Source: Fervidicoccus fontis Kam940 (GTDB lineage: Archaea > Thermoproteota > Thermoprotei_A > Sulfolobales > Fervidicoccaceae). From it: a stretch of 64,000 nt of DNA. The DNA is taken from contig NC_017461.1 of NCBI RefSeq assembly GCF_000258425.1, positions 62,001-126,000 on the forward strand, read 5' to 3'. The notes below the pieces were generated by a model that was given only the letters and a program-made list of their open reading frames with translations, searched no databases and was not told the DNA's origin. Below, piece by piece: positions 45,151 through 53,717 of the stretch (within the stretch, counting starts at the first letter, position 1; every line of letters starts with the position of its first letter). The position numbers and the translations under genes are program-made.

Positions 45151-46014
45151 CTAAAGCCGCATCTTATCTTTGAGGAGGAGCGAAGGATAGAAGCTCCTCT
45201 TCCCGCTGTTTCTCTTGAGCTCATCCCACTCGCTCAGTATTTTTACAGCCTCGTCTGCGACCTTCACAGCATCATCGACTCCAGCATTCGGCACGAACTC
45301 GTTAGTCACTCTATTTGCTATCACGGCGCATATCGAAGAGGCCCTAGCTCCGTATATGTTTGCCATCGTGAATATCGTGGATGCCTCCATTTCGAAGTTC
45401 AATACGTTGAGCGATTTGAGCTCTGAAATTATCGACTTCGCCCAAGAGTTCATGAAGTTTTTATAACCAGGCCTTCCCTGCCCTAGGTAGAAGCTGTCGG
45501 TAGACGCAGTTATCCCAACCCAATACCTCTTATTTAGGCTTTCCGCTGCCTCTACTAAAGCCAAAAGAACCTCATAGCTTGATACCGCTGGGTACTCAGG
45601 AATAGCATACTGCTTGCTCGTTCCATCAAGCCTCACAGCTCCGCTCGATATGATGAGGTCCCCGATCTCTATCTCTCCCTTTATCGCTCCAGTGGTCCCC
45701 ACTCTGATGAATGTGTCTGCCCCCGCTCTGAGCAGCTCCTCTACAGCAATAGCTGCGCTCGGACCGCCTATGCCTGTAGATGTCACTGAGATTTCAGCCC
45801 CCTTGTATTTTCCGCTGTATGTTACATACTCCCTGTGCCTTGCTACAAACCTCCACTCATCCCAGGTCTTCGCAATTAATTCCGACCTCTCAGGATCTCC
45901 GGGCAAAAGAACATATCTGGCGACATCTCCCTGGGATATGCCCAGATGATAGAGCTTTCTTCCATCGGTCGTAGGAGAATCCGCCTTAATTTTTCCCCCC
46001 TCCAAAGAATTCAC
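45151..46014 (-). CDS. udp: Uridine phosphorylase (nucleoside phosphorylase family)
   Basis: 287 aa. VLLPGDPERSELIA, the phosphate-binding GTTGAIKGEIEIGDLII and the nucleoside-binding FEMEASTIFTMANIYG motif are those of uridine phosphorylase in the PNP/UDP family. It would release ribose-1-phosphate from uridine. The GTG start overlaps the stop of the 109-aa gene upstream; GGAGGTGA also suits a TTG nine bases later. The PfkB kinase downstream probably uses the product. Confidence 0.9.
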   Translation of the reverse strand: MNSLEGGKIKADSPTTDGRKLYHLGISQGDVARYVLLPGDPERSELIAKTWDEWRFVARHREYVTYSGKYKGAEISVTSTGIGGPSAAIAVEELLRAGADTFIRVGTTGAIKGEIEIGDLIISSGAVRLDGTSKQYAIPEYPAVSSYEVLLALVEAAESLNKRYWVGITASTDSFYLGQGRPGYKNFMNSWAKSIISELKSLNVLNFEMEASTIFTMANIYGARASSICAVIANRVTNEFVPNAGVDDAVKVADEAVKILSEWDELKRNSGKRSFYPSLLLKDKMRL

Positions 46015-46340
46015 CTCCTCGTTTTATAAGTTTCCTTTTTGAACATATTTCCTATTTGATAGTAGACGTTCACTTCCTCAATTGCATCCTTAGGCAGCTT
46101 TGTGTAGTATAAGAGCGCTCCTCCGGGCTCCAGCTCCTTGTTTTTGTCTATCGTCTCAGTTATCTGCTTCTTCAAATATCTCTGCTCTTGGCTTATTTGA
46201 TCGAGAGGAGTTACCGTTATGTAGTATACAAGCTCAATCTTCCATACTATGATCTTGTCGCTTCCCGCATTGACGATTTTTAAGAAACCCTTATCGCTGA
46301 GCTCGATATTAAGCAAAAGCTTCACCTTCTTTTCGCTCAA
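46011..46340 (-). CDS. Hypothetical protein upstream of uridine phosphorylase
   Basis: 109 aa, not recognised. It is beta-rich with a central Lys/Glu helical part and no signal or membrane helix. The start is TTG 46340. Its stop overlaps the uridine phosphorylase GTG (GTGA), so it is the first gene of a three-gene salvage operon with udp and the PfkB kinase. Confidence 0.6.
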   Translation of the reverse strand: MSEKKVKLLLNIELSDKGFLKIVNAGSDKIIVWKIELVYYITVTPLDQISQEQRYLKKQITETIDKNKELEPGGALLYYTKLPKDAIEEVNVYYQIGNMFKKETYKTRR

Positions 46341-46431
46341 TTACGGCTGAAAAAGCCATAGGATCAAGAGTGAAAACCAACTAATAATTCTTTGCGATCT
46401 ATTATTATTAAAAATTTTCCACAAGCTGAAT

Positions 46432-47070
46432 TCATAATTTTTCGAGGATGGACTTGAGCTCAAACAGATCCTCAACTACATAGTCAGCTCCAGCCCTCAA
46501 GAGCTCCTCTCCGGACTTGCACCCATTTATCGTTATCCCTATGCTTATGCACCCGTTCTTTGGACCTGCAGATACATCATCCACATAGTCTCCTACCAAA
46601 ATGCACTTACTGAAGCCTCTATGGTTGTTTATTATCTTTCTGACGGCGTCATCTTTAAGGAAGGGCTTATCACTATCGTAAATTTTCAGCGTATAGACCT
46701 CGCTGACGTATTTCGAAAGAGAGAAGTACTCAAGCTCCTTCAAGACCTCATCCCCATCTACCCCTCTTCCTGAGAGGACCACGACTATACCCCTTTCATT
46801 CAAGAACCTCAAGAGCTCCTCGGCTCCATCTATTGGCTTTATTTCGCTCCTGTCTTTAGCATAGTACATCTCTTTGAAATCCTTCCAAAAATCTTTAGGA
46901 TAATTCTTGTAGTTATCTAAAGAGTTCGTGCAGAACTTTTCGTAGAAATCCTCAAAACTGATATCTTCATTGAAGTACTTCTTTAAAAGCTGGCTATATA
47001 CTCTGTAGAATACCTTTAAGCTGTCTATAAGGGTCATATCAAGGTCCAAAATGTAGAGAGTTTTCTGCAT
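46432..47070 (-). CDS. HAD-superfamily hydrolase/phosphatase
   Basis: 212 aa. Motif I DLDMTLIDSL (Asp9/Asp11), motif II VVLSGRGVDGDE, and motif III/IV KCILVGDYVDDVSAGPKNG. The alpha-helical cap lies between. It is of the same broad class as the gene at 42328-42924 but not a close copy. The gap 47071-47323 beyond its start holds only a weak 54-codon frame. Confidence 0.85.
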   Translation of the reverse strand: MQKTLYILDLDMTLIDSLKVFYRVYSQLLKKYFNEDISFEDFYEKFCTNSLDNYKNYPKDFWKDFKEMYYAKDRSEIKPIDGAEELLRFLNERGIVVVLSGRGVDGDEVLKELEYFSLSKYVSEVYTLKIYDSDKPFLKDDAVRKIINNHRGFSKCILVGDYVDDVSAGPKNGCISIGITINGCKSGEELLRAGADYVVEDLFELKSILEKL

Positions 47071-47323
47071 TAAAATTTTACCTCTAAACCCTTATCCTTC
47101 AGAGCGAACATGAAAAATTACACATCTTCTTTTAGGTGTTATTTCCTATTAAAGCTTATTTGATCAGCTTGCAATGTGATGATGATCAGCCCCGAGCACA
47201 AAGCAATAGAGTTCTCTGTGCGATCAAGAAGGATCCATTCACTTTCCAATCTTCTTCAAGAAAAAGTGTTCATGAATAGATGCGGGAAAGACGCTACACT
47301 TCAGAGCGTAGATAATGTGAGCA

Positions 47324-47614
47324 CTAAAGCACAATGTCCATGAAGTCTACAGGCAGGGGCTTGTTTTTGCTCACGTATTCATCATACTTCGAGGAGAGGA
47401 ATTCCATAAAAGTTGGGCACATGTCGAACTTCCCATCCCTGTCGCATGTCTTTCCGAGCCTTATGAAGCACTTTTGGGTTTTCTTGTCAAAGTAGGGGCA
47501 TAGCTTGTGATGCTTTTTCGCCGATTTAATCATTTTTTGGATCCATTTGTCCTTTTCACTTAACCCTTGCGCATCCTTGCTTCCAGAAAAATCGATCACT
47601 TTGAACCACCTCAA
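47324..47614 (-). CDS. Small cysteine-rich protein (metal- or Fe-S-binding candidate)
   Basis: 96 aa with CPYFDKKTQKC, CDRD and CPTF: four Cys in a C-x9-C-x8-C-x7-C arrangement in the second half. The layout suggests a zinc or Fe-S site. A similar C-P-[FY]-F...C start appears in the divergent gene at 47753-48151, so the two may be distant relatives. Family not recognised. Confidence 0.6.
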   Translation of the reverse strand: MRWFKVIDFSGSKDAQGLSEKDKWIQKMIKSAKKHHKLCPYFDKKTQKCFIRLGKTCDRDGKFDMCPTFMEFLSSKYDEYVSKNKPLPVDFMDIVL

Positions 47615-47752
47615 ACGATCAAAAGTTTTAATATCTAAGTCTTTTATTAATGTTAGCAGTAGTCAGTTATATATTTTAACCTTACTGGAAAAGCCTGATG
47701 ATGAGGCTTTCAAGGTTCGAGGCAAATCTGTCGATGAGTTCCGAACCCGCGT

Positions 47753-48151
47753 CTGAAGAAGAGGTGGTTTGCAATTCCCTGTCCTTTCTTTAAAAATGGT
47801 ATGTGCTACAGTCCCCTCCTCCCGGAGCCGAGGGCTGATATCGTAAAGAAAGGCATTTGCGACGGAGACGAGCTCTCCTATTCAAGGTGCAAGTACTATA
47901 CGAAGGTATTGAAGGATGAGGGAAAGAACGAGGAGTATCTAATTCAAAAGTACAGACCTGATCCTATGCTTAACATGGTCTCATACGAGCCCAAATCGGG
48001 CTGTGAGTTCTTTAAAGTTGTGAAGAGCAAAAACGGCTATGTCGTATTCTGCGATGCCCTTCAAAGATATTTGACAAAGCATGAAATAGAGCTCTGCATG
48101 AAAGATTTTGAGAGGTGCCCAATTAGGAGGGTTCTAAGTTTAAGGGTCTAA
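47753..48151 (+). CDS. Cysteine-rich protein with an anomalous start (possible frameshift)
   Basis: The open frame runs from about 47738 to 48151. The first ATG is 47801, but coding character clearly begins earlier (KKRWFAIPCPFFKNGMCYSP, from about 47756), where the only candidate start is CTG 47753. Cysteines occur as C-x8-C and in GICDG, SRCKY, GCEFF, FCDAL, ELCMK and RCPIRR, a likely metal or Fe-S protein. A good promoter (TATATATTTT at 47666) points to ATG 47698/47701 in another frame (MRLSRFEANLSMSSEPASE), which would join this frame after a one-base shift near 47755. So a frameshift, real or from sequencing, is likely. Confidence 0.6.
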   Translation: MKKRWFAIPCPFFKNGMCYSPLLPEPRADIVKKGICDGDELSYSRCKYYTKVLKDEGKNEEYLIQKYRPDPMLNMVSYEPKSGCEFFKVVKSKNGYVVFCDALQRYLTKHEIELCMKDFERCPIRRVLSLRV

Positions 48152-48534
48152 AAATTACTCTTCTCCTTGTTCCTCAAAGAGACTATGCTTGATTCTATAT
48201 CGCTTATTGCAGTATTGACCATTTTATTTATATAAGGAAGGACTGTCTTCTGTGAGGAGTAAACCCTCAGCTTCATCAATTCGTTTAATGCATCTTGCAT
48301 AGCATAAATGGCCAGCATCTCCTTGGTTTTTACGACCAGATTTTTAACAATGTTCAGCTTCATTATGGCTACATCTAAAAGCTCTTTTGAGTTCACAAAA
48401 ATGCTGTCGCTAGAAACGCTTCGGGACGCTTTTGGCTCCACATTCTTTAAAGCGTTCTCTAGTAAATCGAGATAGTAGTCTATTTTTGCCTCAATTTTCA
48501 ACAGCTCATACCTTTCTTCAAATATCTCCTGCAA
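48148..48534 (-). CDS. Hypothetical helical (coiled-coil) protein
   Basis: 128 aa, almost entirely helical with heptad-like Leu/Ile spacing and alternating charge (ERYELLKIEAKIDYYLDLLE). The helical-hairpin character recalls ESCRT-III/Snf7-like proteins, but no specific motif supports that. It is convergent with the Cys-rich gene, overlapping its stop by 4 bp. Confidence 0.55.
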   Translation of the reverse strand: MQEIFEERYELLKIEAKIDYYLDLLENALKNVEPKASRSVSSDSIFVNSKELLDVAIMKLNIVKNLVVKTKEMLAIYAMQDALNELMKLRVYSSQKTVLPYINKMVNTAISDIESSIVSLRNKEKSNF

Positions 48535-48646
48535 ATTGCTCCCCTACTATTTTTTTATGAAATAAAGAATACTTAAAAGGGAAACCCCAAGCTCAAATTA
48601 CAACTGAAATCCTCGCAATTTTATAGAAGGGATGAAGGTTTATAAG

Positions 48647-48698
48647 ATTTGGTAGCACTCTAAATGGACCTCATTTGGTAGCACTCTAAATGGACCTC
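48647..48698. repeat. Perfect 26-bp tandem duplication with a nearby inverted match
   Basis: ATTTGGTAGCACTCTAAATG plus GACCTC occurs twice head to tail at 48647-48672 and 48673-48698. A few bases later TAGAGTG (48708-48714) is the inverse of CACTCTA inside each copy, so a hairpin or dyad operator can form. It lies in the 320-bp gap upstream of aglB. Confidence 0.9.
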
Positions 48699-48854
48699 TC
48701 GCCCTCTAGAGTGTGAGGAGATCAGAACGGATCTGGCATTTTTTAGTGCGGAGAAACTGATTTTTGAGGAAAAAATCAGGTTTAATAACTAGCCATTTGC
48801 AATTTTTAGTTAAAAATATTATCAATAAAAGGTTTATTTGAATCAGTTGAGCAG

Positions 48855-51122
48855 GTGTTGCTTGATTTGAGCAAAAGTCAGAAGTCAGTTAAAACCGGTG
48901 CATCATTCATCGAAAAGCTATACTCTCACAAAACTTTAATATCTCTTGCGATAGTAATCGCAATCTCTGCGGCTGCTTTTTACATAAGAATGCTCAGGGT
49001 CTTCAAATATGGCTACATGCTGGATGAAGCAGATCCTTTTATTGCATACTACGCGACTAACTATATGGTTCAGCATGGGATATCTTCATGGTACTCTCTA
49101 ACACAGAGCAATCCCGCCATGCAGATATTTTGGTACCCATGGGGAAGGGACTTGGCATATTCTGACTACCCGCTCTTTATGATGCTCGCCGCTCTTACAT
49201 ATCCCATAGGGAAGCTATTTGGCCTGAGCGTTATGCAGTGGGTAGTTATACAGCCTCCTATTGCCGGCGCGCTTATAGCTCTGTTTTCATACCTGCTTGT
49301 AAGAGAGGTCACAGGCGAGATGGCAGGGATCATCTCAGCATTCATGGCAGCTGTTCTCCCAGGAATGCTCGACAGGACAATTGCAGGATTTTTTGTAAAG
49401 CTCGGAATGGTTCAACCTCTGATAGTGCTGGCATTTCTATTCCTCGTGCTTATGTTTAAGGAAGGAGAATTAAAGCGAAAAATTATTTATACCATTATTT
49501 CAGGAGTTCTAGTCGGCCTTGTAGCTTGGGACTGGGGAGGATATCAAGTAGTTGACCTTGTAATAGGAACTTTCCTAGTTTTTTACCCCCTTGCAAAGGA
49601 GCCTGAGATCAGAGAATTCTACTCCATTTGGCTCTTTACAGCAGTAACCCTAATTGTCCAACTTCTCTCTCCCCCAGTAGGTCTGATGAGCATAATAAAG
49701 GGCTCAGGACTTTTCATAATAGGTGGAGGCATCGCATATACCTTCTCATTCCTTCTGCTCAGGTACTCTAAGAAGATTGCTCTCCTCAAGAAGTACTCAT
49801 GGAGAAAGATATATTCAGGTTTTCTAGTGTTCCTAGCTGTCGTAGCAGTAATAATGCTTTACTTCAACTTCTTCGATATTTCCGGAAGGGCTTATTACTT
49901 CATTGGACTAAATACAAACAACGCACTTGTGGCTTCAGTTTCAGAGCACCAGGAAATGACATTGAGCGGCTTGATAAGCGAAGTGGGGCTCTCCTTCATA
50001 CTTACAGTCTTTTACATAGTCTACGGATTGTTCCAGTCGAGGAAGCAACCGCTTCATATGTTCTTCATCGTCCTCGCAGTGTACTCAATAATCATGGGGT
50101 TTAAGGCCTCCTACCTTCTCATGTTCGTTGCGACTTCCTTCAGCATTACAGGAGGCATTGTGGTAAATCTGATATCAGACAACTTGGTCAAAGCTTTCGG
50201 TCTTAAGGAGCTGAAGGTTGAGAGGAAAAAGAAATCTCAAAAGGTCAATAGAGACAGCATTGGGATCACTATTTGGTCCGCTGCCCTCATTGTGATAGTT
50301 GTCATAGGATTCATTCAAATGAGCACGACTATAGCTTATGCACAAACTCCCCCGCTAATTCTTTCGGGAGGGATCGGGATGGCGAGGGAGAATGACGCTT
50401 GGATATATACGCTAGATTACATCAAAAATGATACTCCTGCGAACAGCGTTATTTTAACGTGGTGGGATTACGGCTACTGGATACCGGTCATGACCGGAAG
50501 GGCTACTGTGGCGGATGGAGCAACGATAAATCAGACGCAGATACAGCTCCTCGCGACAATTTTAACCAGCGACAACATTTCAGAAATAGATAACATAGCT
50601 TTCAATGAGCTGCGAACTCCTCAGAATGCCACGTATGTCCTCACATTTGATGTCTTCGAAGCATATAAGCAGAGCAGCAATACCTGGGTCGTTGGGCCGT
50701 ACACCAGCATATACTCAGGCTCAGAAGGGCTCGCGGATATTCCAAAGTCTATTTGGATGCTGAGGATAGCTGATAGAGTGAACTTGACTGGATATTCGCC
50801 TTACTTTGCAGTAACTACAATACCTTACCAAGGAAGCTATTATCCGGTTATTGGACCTAACTGGACGAATCCTCTTGTTCAGAGCACTTTAATTTACAAG
50901 ATGATGATAGACGGTGTATACATGCTCAATAACACAGATATTGTAGCTGGGACGGTCAATAATTTAACGGGCAATGTAGAGTTCATGGATTATGCAACGG
51001 GCAACATCATTCCTTATCATCCACTTGACGGTCTCCAGCCTGTGAAGATAATAACTGACAGCATTTACAGCAATAATACTACAAACATATTTGTTGCAGT
51101 ATTTCTATATAAGCTAGGCTGA
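48855..51122 (+). CDS. aglB: Dolichyl-monophosphooligosaccharide-protein glycosyltransferase AglB (STT3 family)
   Basis: 755 aa. About 12-13 N-terminal membrane helices carry the external-loop motifs LDEADPF (the D-x-D/E type metal site) and, later, SEHQEMTL. The C-terminal soluble domain has WWDYG at residues 536-540, the catalytic hallmark of STT3/AglB/PglB. It N-glycosylates surface proteins such as S-layer and pilins at N-x-S/T. GTG 48855 is the start; TATA-like AT tracts lie upstream. Confidence 0.94.
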   Translation: MLLDLSKSQKSVKTGASFIEKLYSHKTLISLAIVIAISAAAFYIRMLRVFKYGYMLDEADPFIAYYATNYMVQHGISSWYSLTQSNPAMQIFWYPWGRDLAYSDYPLFMMLAALTYPIGKLFGLSVMQWVVIQPPIAGALIALFSYLLVREVTGEMAGIISAFMAAVLPGMLDRTIAGFFVKLGMVQPLIVLAFLFLVLMFKEGELKRKIIYTIISGVLVGLVAWDWGGYQVVDLVIGTFLVFYPLAKEPEIREFYSIWLFTAVTLIVQLLSPPVGLMSIIKGSGLFIIGGGIAYTFSFLLLRYSKKIALLKKYSWRKIYSGFLVFLAVVAVIMLYFNFFDISGRAYYFIGLNTNNALVASVSEHQEMTLSGLISEVGLSFILTVFYIVYGLFQSRKQPLHMFFIVLAVYSIIMGFKASYLLMFVATSFSITGGIVVNLISDNLVKAFGLKELKVERKKKSQKVNRDSIGITIWSAALIVIVVIGFIQMSTTIAYAQTPPLILSGGIGMARENDAWIYTLDYIKNDTPANSVILTWWDYGYWIPVMTGRATVADGATINQTQIQLLATILTSDNISEIDNIAFNELRTPQNATYVLTFDVFEAYKQSSNTWVVGPYTSIYSGSEGLADIPKSIWMLRIADRVNLTGYSPYFAVTTIPYQGSYYPVIGPNWTNPLVQSTLIYKMMIDGVYMLNNTDIVAGTVNNLTGNVEFMDYATGNIIPYHPLDGLQPVKIITDSIYSNNTTNIFVAVFLYKLG

Positions 51123-51370
51123 CTTTTTCCAAACCATAAGTAGGGTTTTACGTTATTATTGTCTTCCTGAAAATTTTTTATCATCTTCCATTTAGCATTA
51201 AAGGCTGGAATTTAGCGAAAAATATTTTTGATAATTGTTGGAAATATTAATTATACAAAGTAAGCTTGAAATTGCTGTGCTGTTAATTTAAAAATTGGTA
51301 AAAGGATTTTCAATCGTGAAATTCGTTTAAAAATTATAAAAATTATTTGGAGAGCAGTGGAGATCTCGGC

Positions 51371-52189
51371 ATGAAAAAGGATGAGTGCAATTGGACTGCT
51401 TTATATGTTAATTATTCAAGCAAAATAGCATTAGAAATTGCGGATCAGATACTAAATGAAGCTCGGGAAATAGGTGAAGAAGTGAAGATCATATATCGAA
51501 AAACAGGCCTTCTTGAATATGATGGCTATAAAGTAGAAAGCAAAAAGCCATGCAGGCTCATTATAGTAGGTGGAGATGGGACTCTCTTAAATGCTCTTCA
51601 GGATGAGACCAATCATGACGCGATCATTGCGACTGTTGCGGGCGGGAGGAGAAATTTCTATTACGACGCCTCATCCATTCAAGGAAGAAGCATACTGAAA
51701 AGACTCTTGAACGGGGCATATGTCGAGCAGAAGGTCTGGGGATTAAAATTGGAAATGGGAAGGAGAAAGCACTTCTTTTTTAACGATGCGGTTATAGCTT
51801 CGAATCACATGAAAGTAATTGAGCTAAATGTCTTCATAAATGGGAGGAAGCTATACGAAGTTGCTGGTGACGGCATCATTATCTCAACATCATCAGGCTC
51901 TTCTGCCTACAATATTAGCTGCGGAGGTCCGCTGGTTGACTTCTCTCACCCTTCCATACTCTTGAGTCCTTTGAATTCGACTATACTCTGGAATAGGCCC
52001 GTTGTTTTGGACTATTTGTCTTCAGTTGATATAGAAATAGAGAGAAATATCGAATATTCAAAAGTGATTTTAGACGGAACAAAAGTTTTAGATCCTGAGG
52101 AGAAGATAAAAATATACATGTACGAGAAGCCAATTAGGTTTGCTCGCTTTGAGCGGTTGCAGACATATGAAAAAATCTTCAGATTTTAA
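51371..52189 (+). CDS. nadK: NAD kinase
   Basis: 272 aa. GGDGTLLNAL (the GGDG phosphate-donor motif), then NDAVIAS, and GDGIIISTSSGSSAYNISCGGP (NAD-binding and T-G-S-x-A-Y motif) identify NAD kinase, which makes NADP+. I chose ATG 51371 with GGAGAT about 8 nt upstream over TTG 51347. The PIN gene begins within its last codons. Confidence 0.93.
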   Translation: MKKDECNWTALYVNYSSKIALEIADQILNEAREIGEEVKIIYRKTGLLEYDGYKVESKKPCRLIIVGGDGTLLNALQDETNHDAIIATVAGGRRNFYYDASSIQGRSILKRLLNGAYVEQKVWGLKLEMGRRKHFFFNDAVIASNHMKVIELNVFINGRKLYEVAGDGIIISTSSGSSAYNISCGGPLVDFSHPSILLSPLNSTILWNRPVVLDYLSSVDIEIERNIEYSKVILDGTKVLDPEEKIKIYMYEKPIRFARFERLQTYEKIFRF

Positions 52190-52556
52190 AACTGTTTATA
52201 TATTCGACACTGGCGCATTCCTGACAGGACTGCACCTGTCATTTCCGTTCCAAATTTATACAGTGAAGGAAGTTGTAGATGAAGTGAAAGATTTTGAAAA
52301 CAAGAGCAAGCTGGAATATACCTTATCAGCGAACAGAATAATTATTGAAGAAGTAGAAGACGACCTTAGATCATTAAACAAGAAGCTCAGTAAGGCGTTA
52401 AGCAAAGCGGACAGAAAGCTCATAAATCTCGCGCTGAAGAAAAAAGGCGAAGGTTTTAATGTTGTTGTGTTCACAGATGATTACAAAATTCAGGAAGCGC
52501 TCCTCTCTGTCGGCATAGAGTTCAAGCCAATTAGATATAGAAGTATTAAGAGATAA
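52167..52556 (+). CDS. PIN-domain protein, Nob1-like
   Basis: 129 aa. IFDTGAFL (first acidic residue), VVDEVKDFEN, LSKADRKLINLAL and VVFTDDYKIQEALL (further acids) are the PIN nuclease core and resemble archaeal Nob1, which trims the 3' end of 16S rRNA. The zinc ribbon usual in Nob1 is missing. ATG 52167 overlaps the end of nadK by 23 bp. A VapC-like toxin is unlikely because no antitoxin gene is present. Confidence 0.8.
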   Translation: MKKSSDFKTVYIFDTGAFLTGLHLSFPFQIYTVKEVVDEVKDFENKSKLEYTLSANRIIIEEVEDDLRSLNKKLSKALSKADRKLINLALKKKGEGFNVVVFTDDYKIQEALLSVGIEFKPIRYRSIKR

Positions 52557-52603
52557 TCATAACAAAAGACTTATTATTCCATATGTTGAATTTAAAACAT
52601 GTA

Positions 52604-52735
52604 CCCATGCAACTTCTTGAAGCATGGGGAAGGGGAGCTGTGAGCCCCCCAGGAAGAGCAAATGACGGGAACGGCATAAAGCCTTCTCTAGATGCTTAAA
52701 GCCCTATAGAGGGTAGCTCACGCAAAACATAACGG
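52604..52735 (+). ncRNA. Structured element upstream of ssb (ncRNA, 5' UTR or IS-end relic)
   Basis: The region is more GC-rich than its flanks and has nested complementarity: CCCATGC (52604) with GCATGGG (52622); GTGAGC (52640) with GCTCAC (52716); and CTCTA (52686) with TAGAG (52707). A TATA-like TTTAAAAC precedes it at 52591. It may be an independent RNA, a structured ssb leader, or a short IS200/IS605-type palindromic relic (the AGCCC...GGGTAGCTCAC end is similar). No protein frame fits. Confidence 0.4.
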
Positions 52736-52747
52736 AAGGTATGAACT

Positions 52748-53218
52748 TTGAGTGAAGAGAAAGATATGGGCGAAGAGCCCCAAAATAAAAAAATAATGGA
52801 TTTAAAACAGGGCGAAAGCTCTGTTAGTATAAAAGCCCGAGTTCTTGAAACGGGCGATACAAAAACAATAGAAACGAAGAAAGGAACAAGAACAATAAGC
52901 GAAGCGATACTGGGAGACGACACCGGAAGAATAAAGGCGACTTTTTGGGGAGATAAAGCGGGAAGCGTGCAGGAAGGACAGGCTGTAGAAGTTAAAGGCG
53001 CATGGACAACGAGCTTCAGAGGAAAAGTGCAGTTGAACGTAGGATCGAGTTCAGAGGTGTCCCAAATAGACGATTCGGAAGTACCACAGAAAGATGAAGT
53101 CCCAGAAAGCGAGCCGACCGCCCCAATGGAAGATAGAGGATATGGAAGCAGAAGGCAGGGCGGAGGAAGAAGGGACTACAGACAGGGAAGGAACTATCCT
53201 CGTAAGAGAGAATGGTGA
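52748..53218 (+). CDS. ssb: Single-stranded DNA-binding protein (crenarchaeal SSB)
   Basis: 156 aa. One OB fold (about 18-105) with SVSIKARVLETGDTKTI, GTRTISEAILGDDTGRIKATFWG and AWTTSFRGKVQLNVG closely follows Sulfolobus SSB. The flexible Arg/Gly-rich, charged tail ends RKREW rather than in an acidic tail. TTG 52748 is preceded by GGAAGGT at a good distance. It protects ssDNA in replication and repair. Confidence 0.94.
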   Translation: MSEEKDMGEEPQNKKIMDLKQGESSVSIKARVLETGDTKTIETKKGTRTISEAILGDDTGRIKATFWGDKAGSVQEGQAVEVKGAWTTSFRGKVQLNVGSSSEVSQIDDSEVPQKDEVPESEPTAPMEDRGYGSRRQGGGRRDYRQGRNYPRKREW

Positions 53219-53227
53219 ATATAACAA

Positions 53228-53509
53228 ATGAGCTATGCAGAATTGAAGAGCAAAAAGTTCACGCATAAAGGAGAGGAAACTGGTGCTACTGAAGATACGT
53301 TCTATGTAACGGATGAAAATCAGGTCACATATGAGATGTCCGCTGCAGTATACTATATATGGAAAGTTTCTGACGGAACTAAGAGCTTGGAAGAGATCGT
53401 AAAGCAAGCAAGCGAGGAGCTTAACATACCGGTCAATGAATTGGAAGAGCCTATTGCAATGATAATTACCAAGTTACTCGAGAGCAACTTACTAGCAGAA
53501 GTTAAATAA
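53228..53509 (+). CDS. PqqD-like small protein
   Basis: 93 aa with the winged-helix PqqD pattern: MSAAVYYIWKVSDGTKSLEEIVKQASEEL, where an aromatic-hydrophobic helix is followed by DG and a helix, then LLESNLLAEV. PqqD-family proteins chaperone peptides for radical SAM enzymes, but no such partner is adjacent, so the role is open. It follows ssb by 9 bp and is probably co-transcribed. Confidence 0.78.
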   Translation: MSYAELKSKKFTHKGEETGATEDTFYVTDENQVTYEMSAAVYYIWKVSDGTKSLEEIVKQASEELNIPVNELEEPIAMIITKLLESNLLAEVK

Positions 53510-53559
53510 AAAAACATAAAAACCCAGTTCAACATAAAATAATATCGGCGGGTAAAAAA

Positions 53560-53689
53560 AGCGGGGTAGGGCAGCCAGGTAGCCCGCGGGAGGAGCAGAA
53601 AAGCTTTCTGCTCCCGCGAAGCTCATAAAAGGTTGCCCAATGACATTTGAGAAACCCCGAGGTCGGTGGTTCAAATCCACCCCCCGCTA
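53560..53689 (+). tRNA. Initiator tRNA-Met (CAU) with two introns
   Basis: Exons at about 53560-53590, 53621-53627 and 53654-53689 join to a cloverleaf with A1-U72, GGG-type anticodon stem (CGGGG/CCCCG), loop CTCATAA with CAT, T-loop TTCAAAT and A73. These are initiator features. Intron 1 (~30 nt, near position 30/31) folds as a strong hairpin; intron 2 (~26 nt) is at the canonical 37/38 site. An 8-bp inverted repeat (CGGCGGGT at 53546, ACCCGCCG at 53701) encloses the gene. Exact splice points of intron 1 are uncertain by a few bases. Confidence 0.92.
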
Positions 53690-53717
53690 TCTTTCGGGGG
53701 ACCCGCCGCCAAAATTT

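Noticed and set aside
47179-47343. 54-codon + strand frame (MMISPEHKAIEF...) in the gap before the Cys-rich gene
   Set aside because: No ribosome-binding site or recognised family, and it runs into the convergent gene; support is too weak.
52167-52556. VapC-type toxin for the PIN protein
   Set aside because: No antitoxin gene is adjacent and the sequence and nadK context fit a Nob1-like PIN better.
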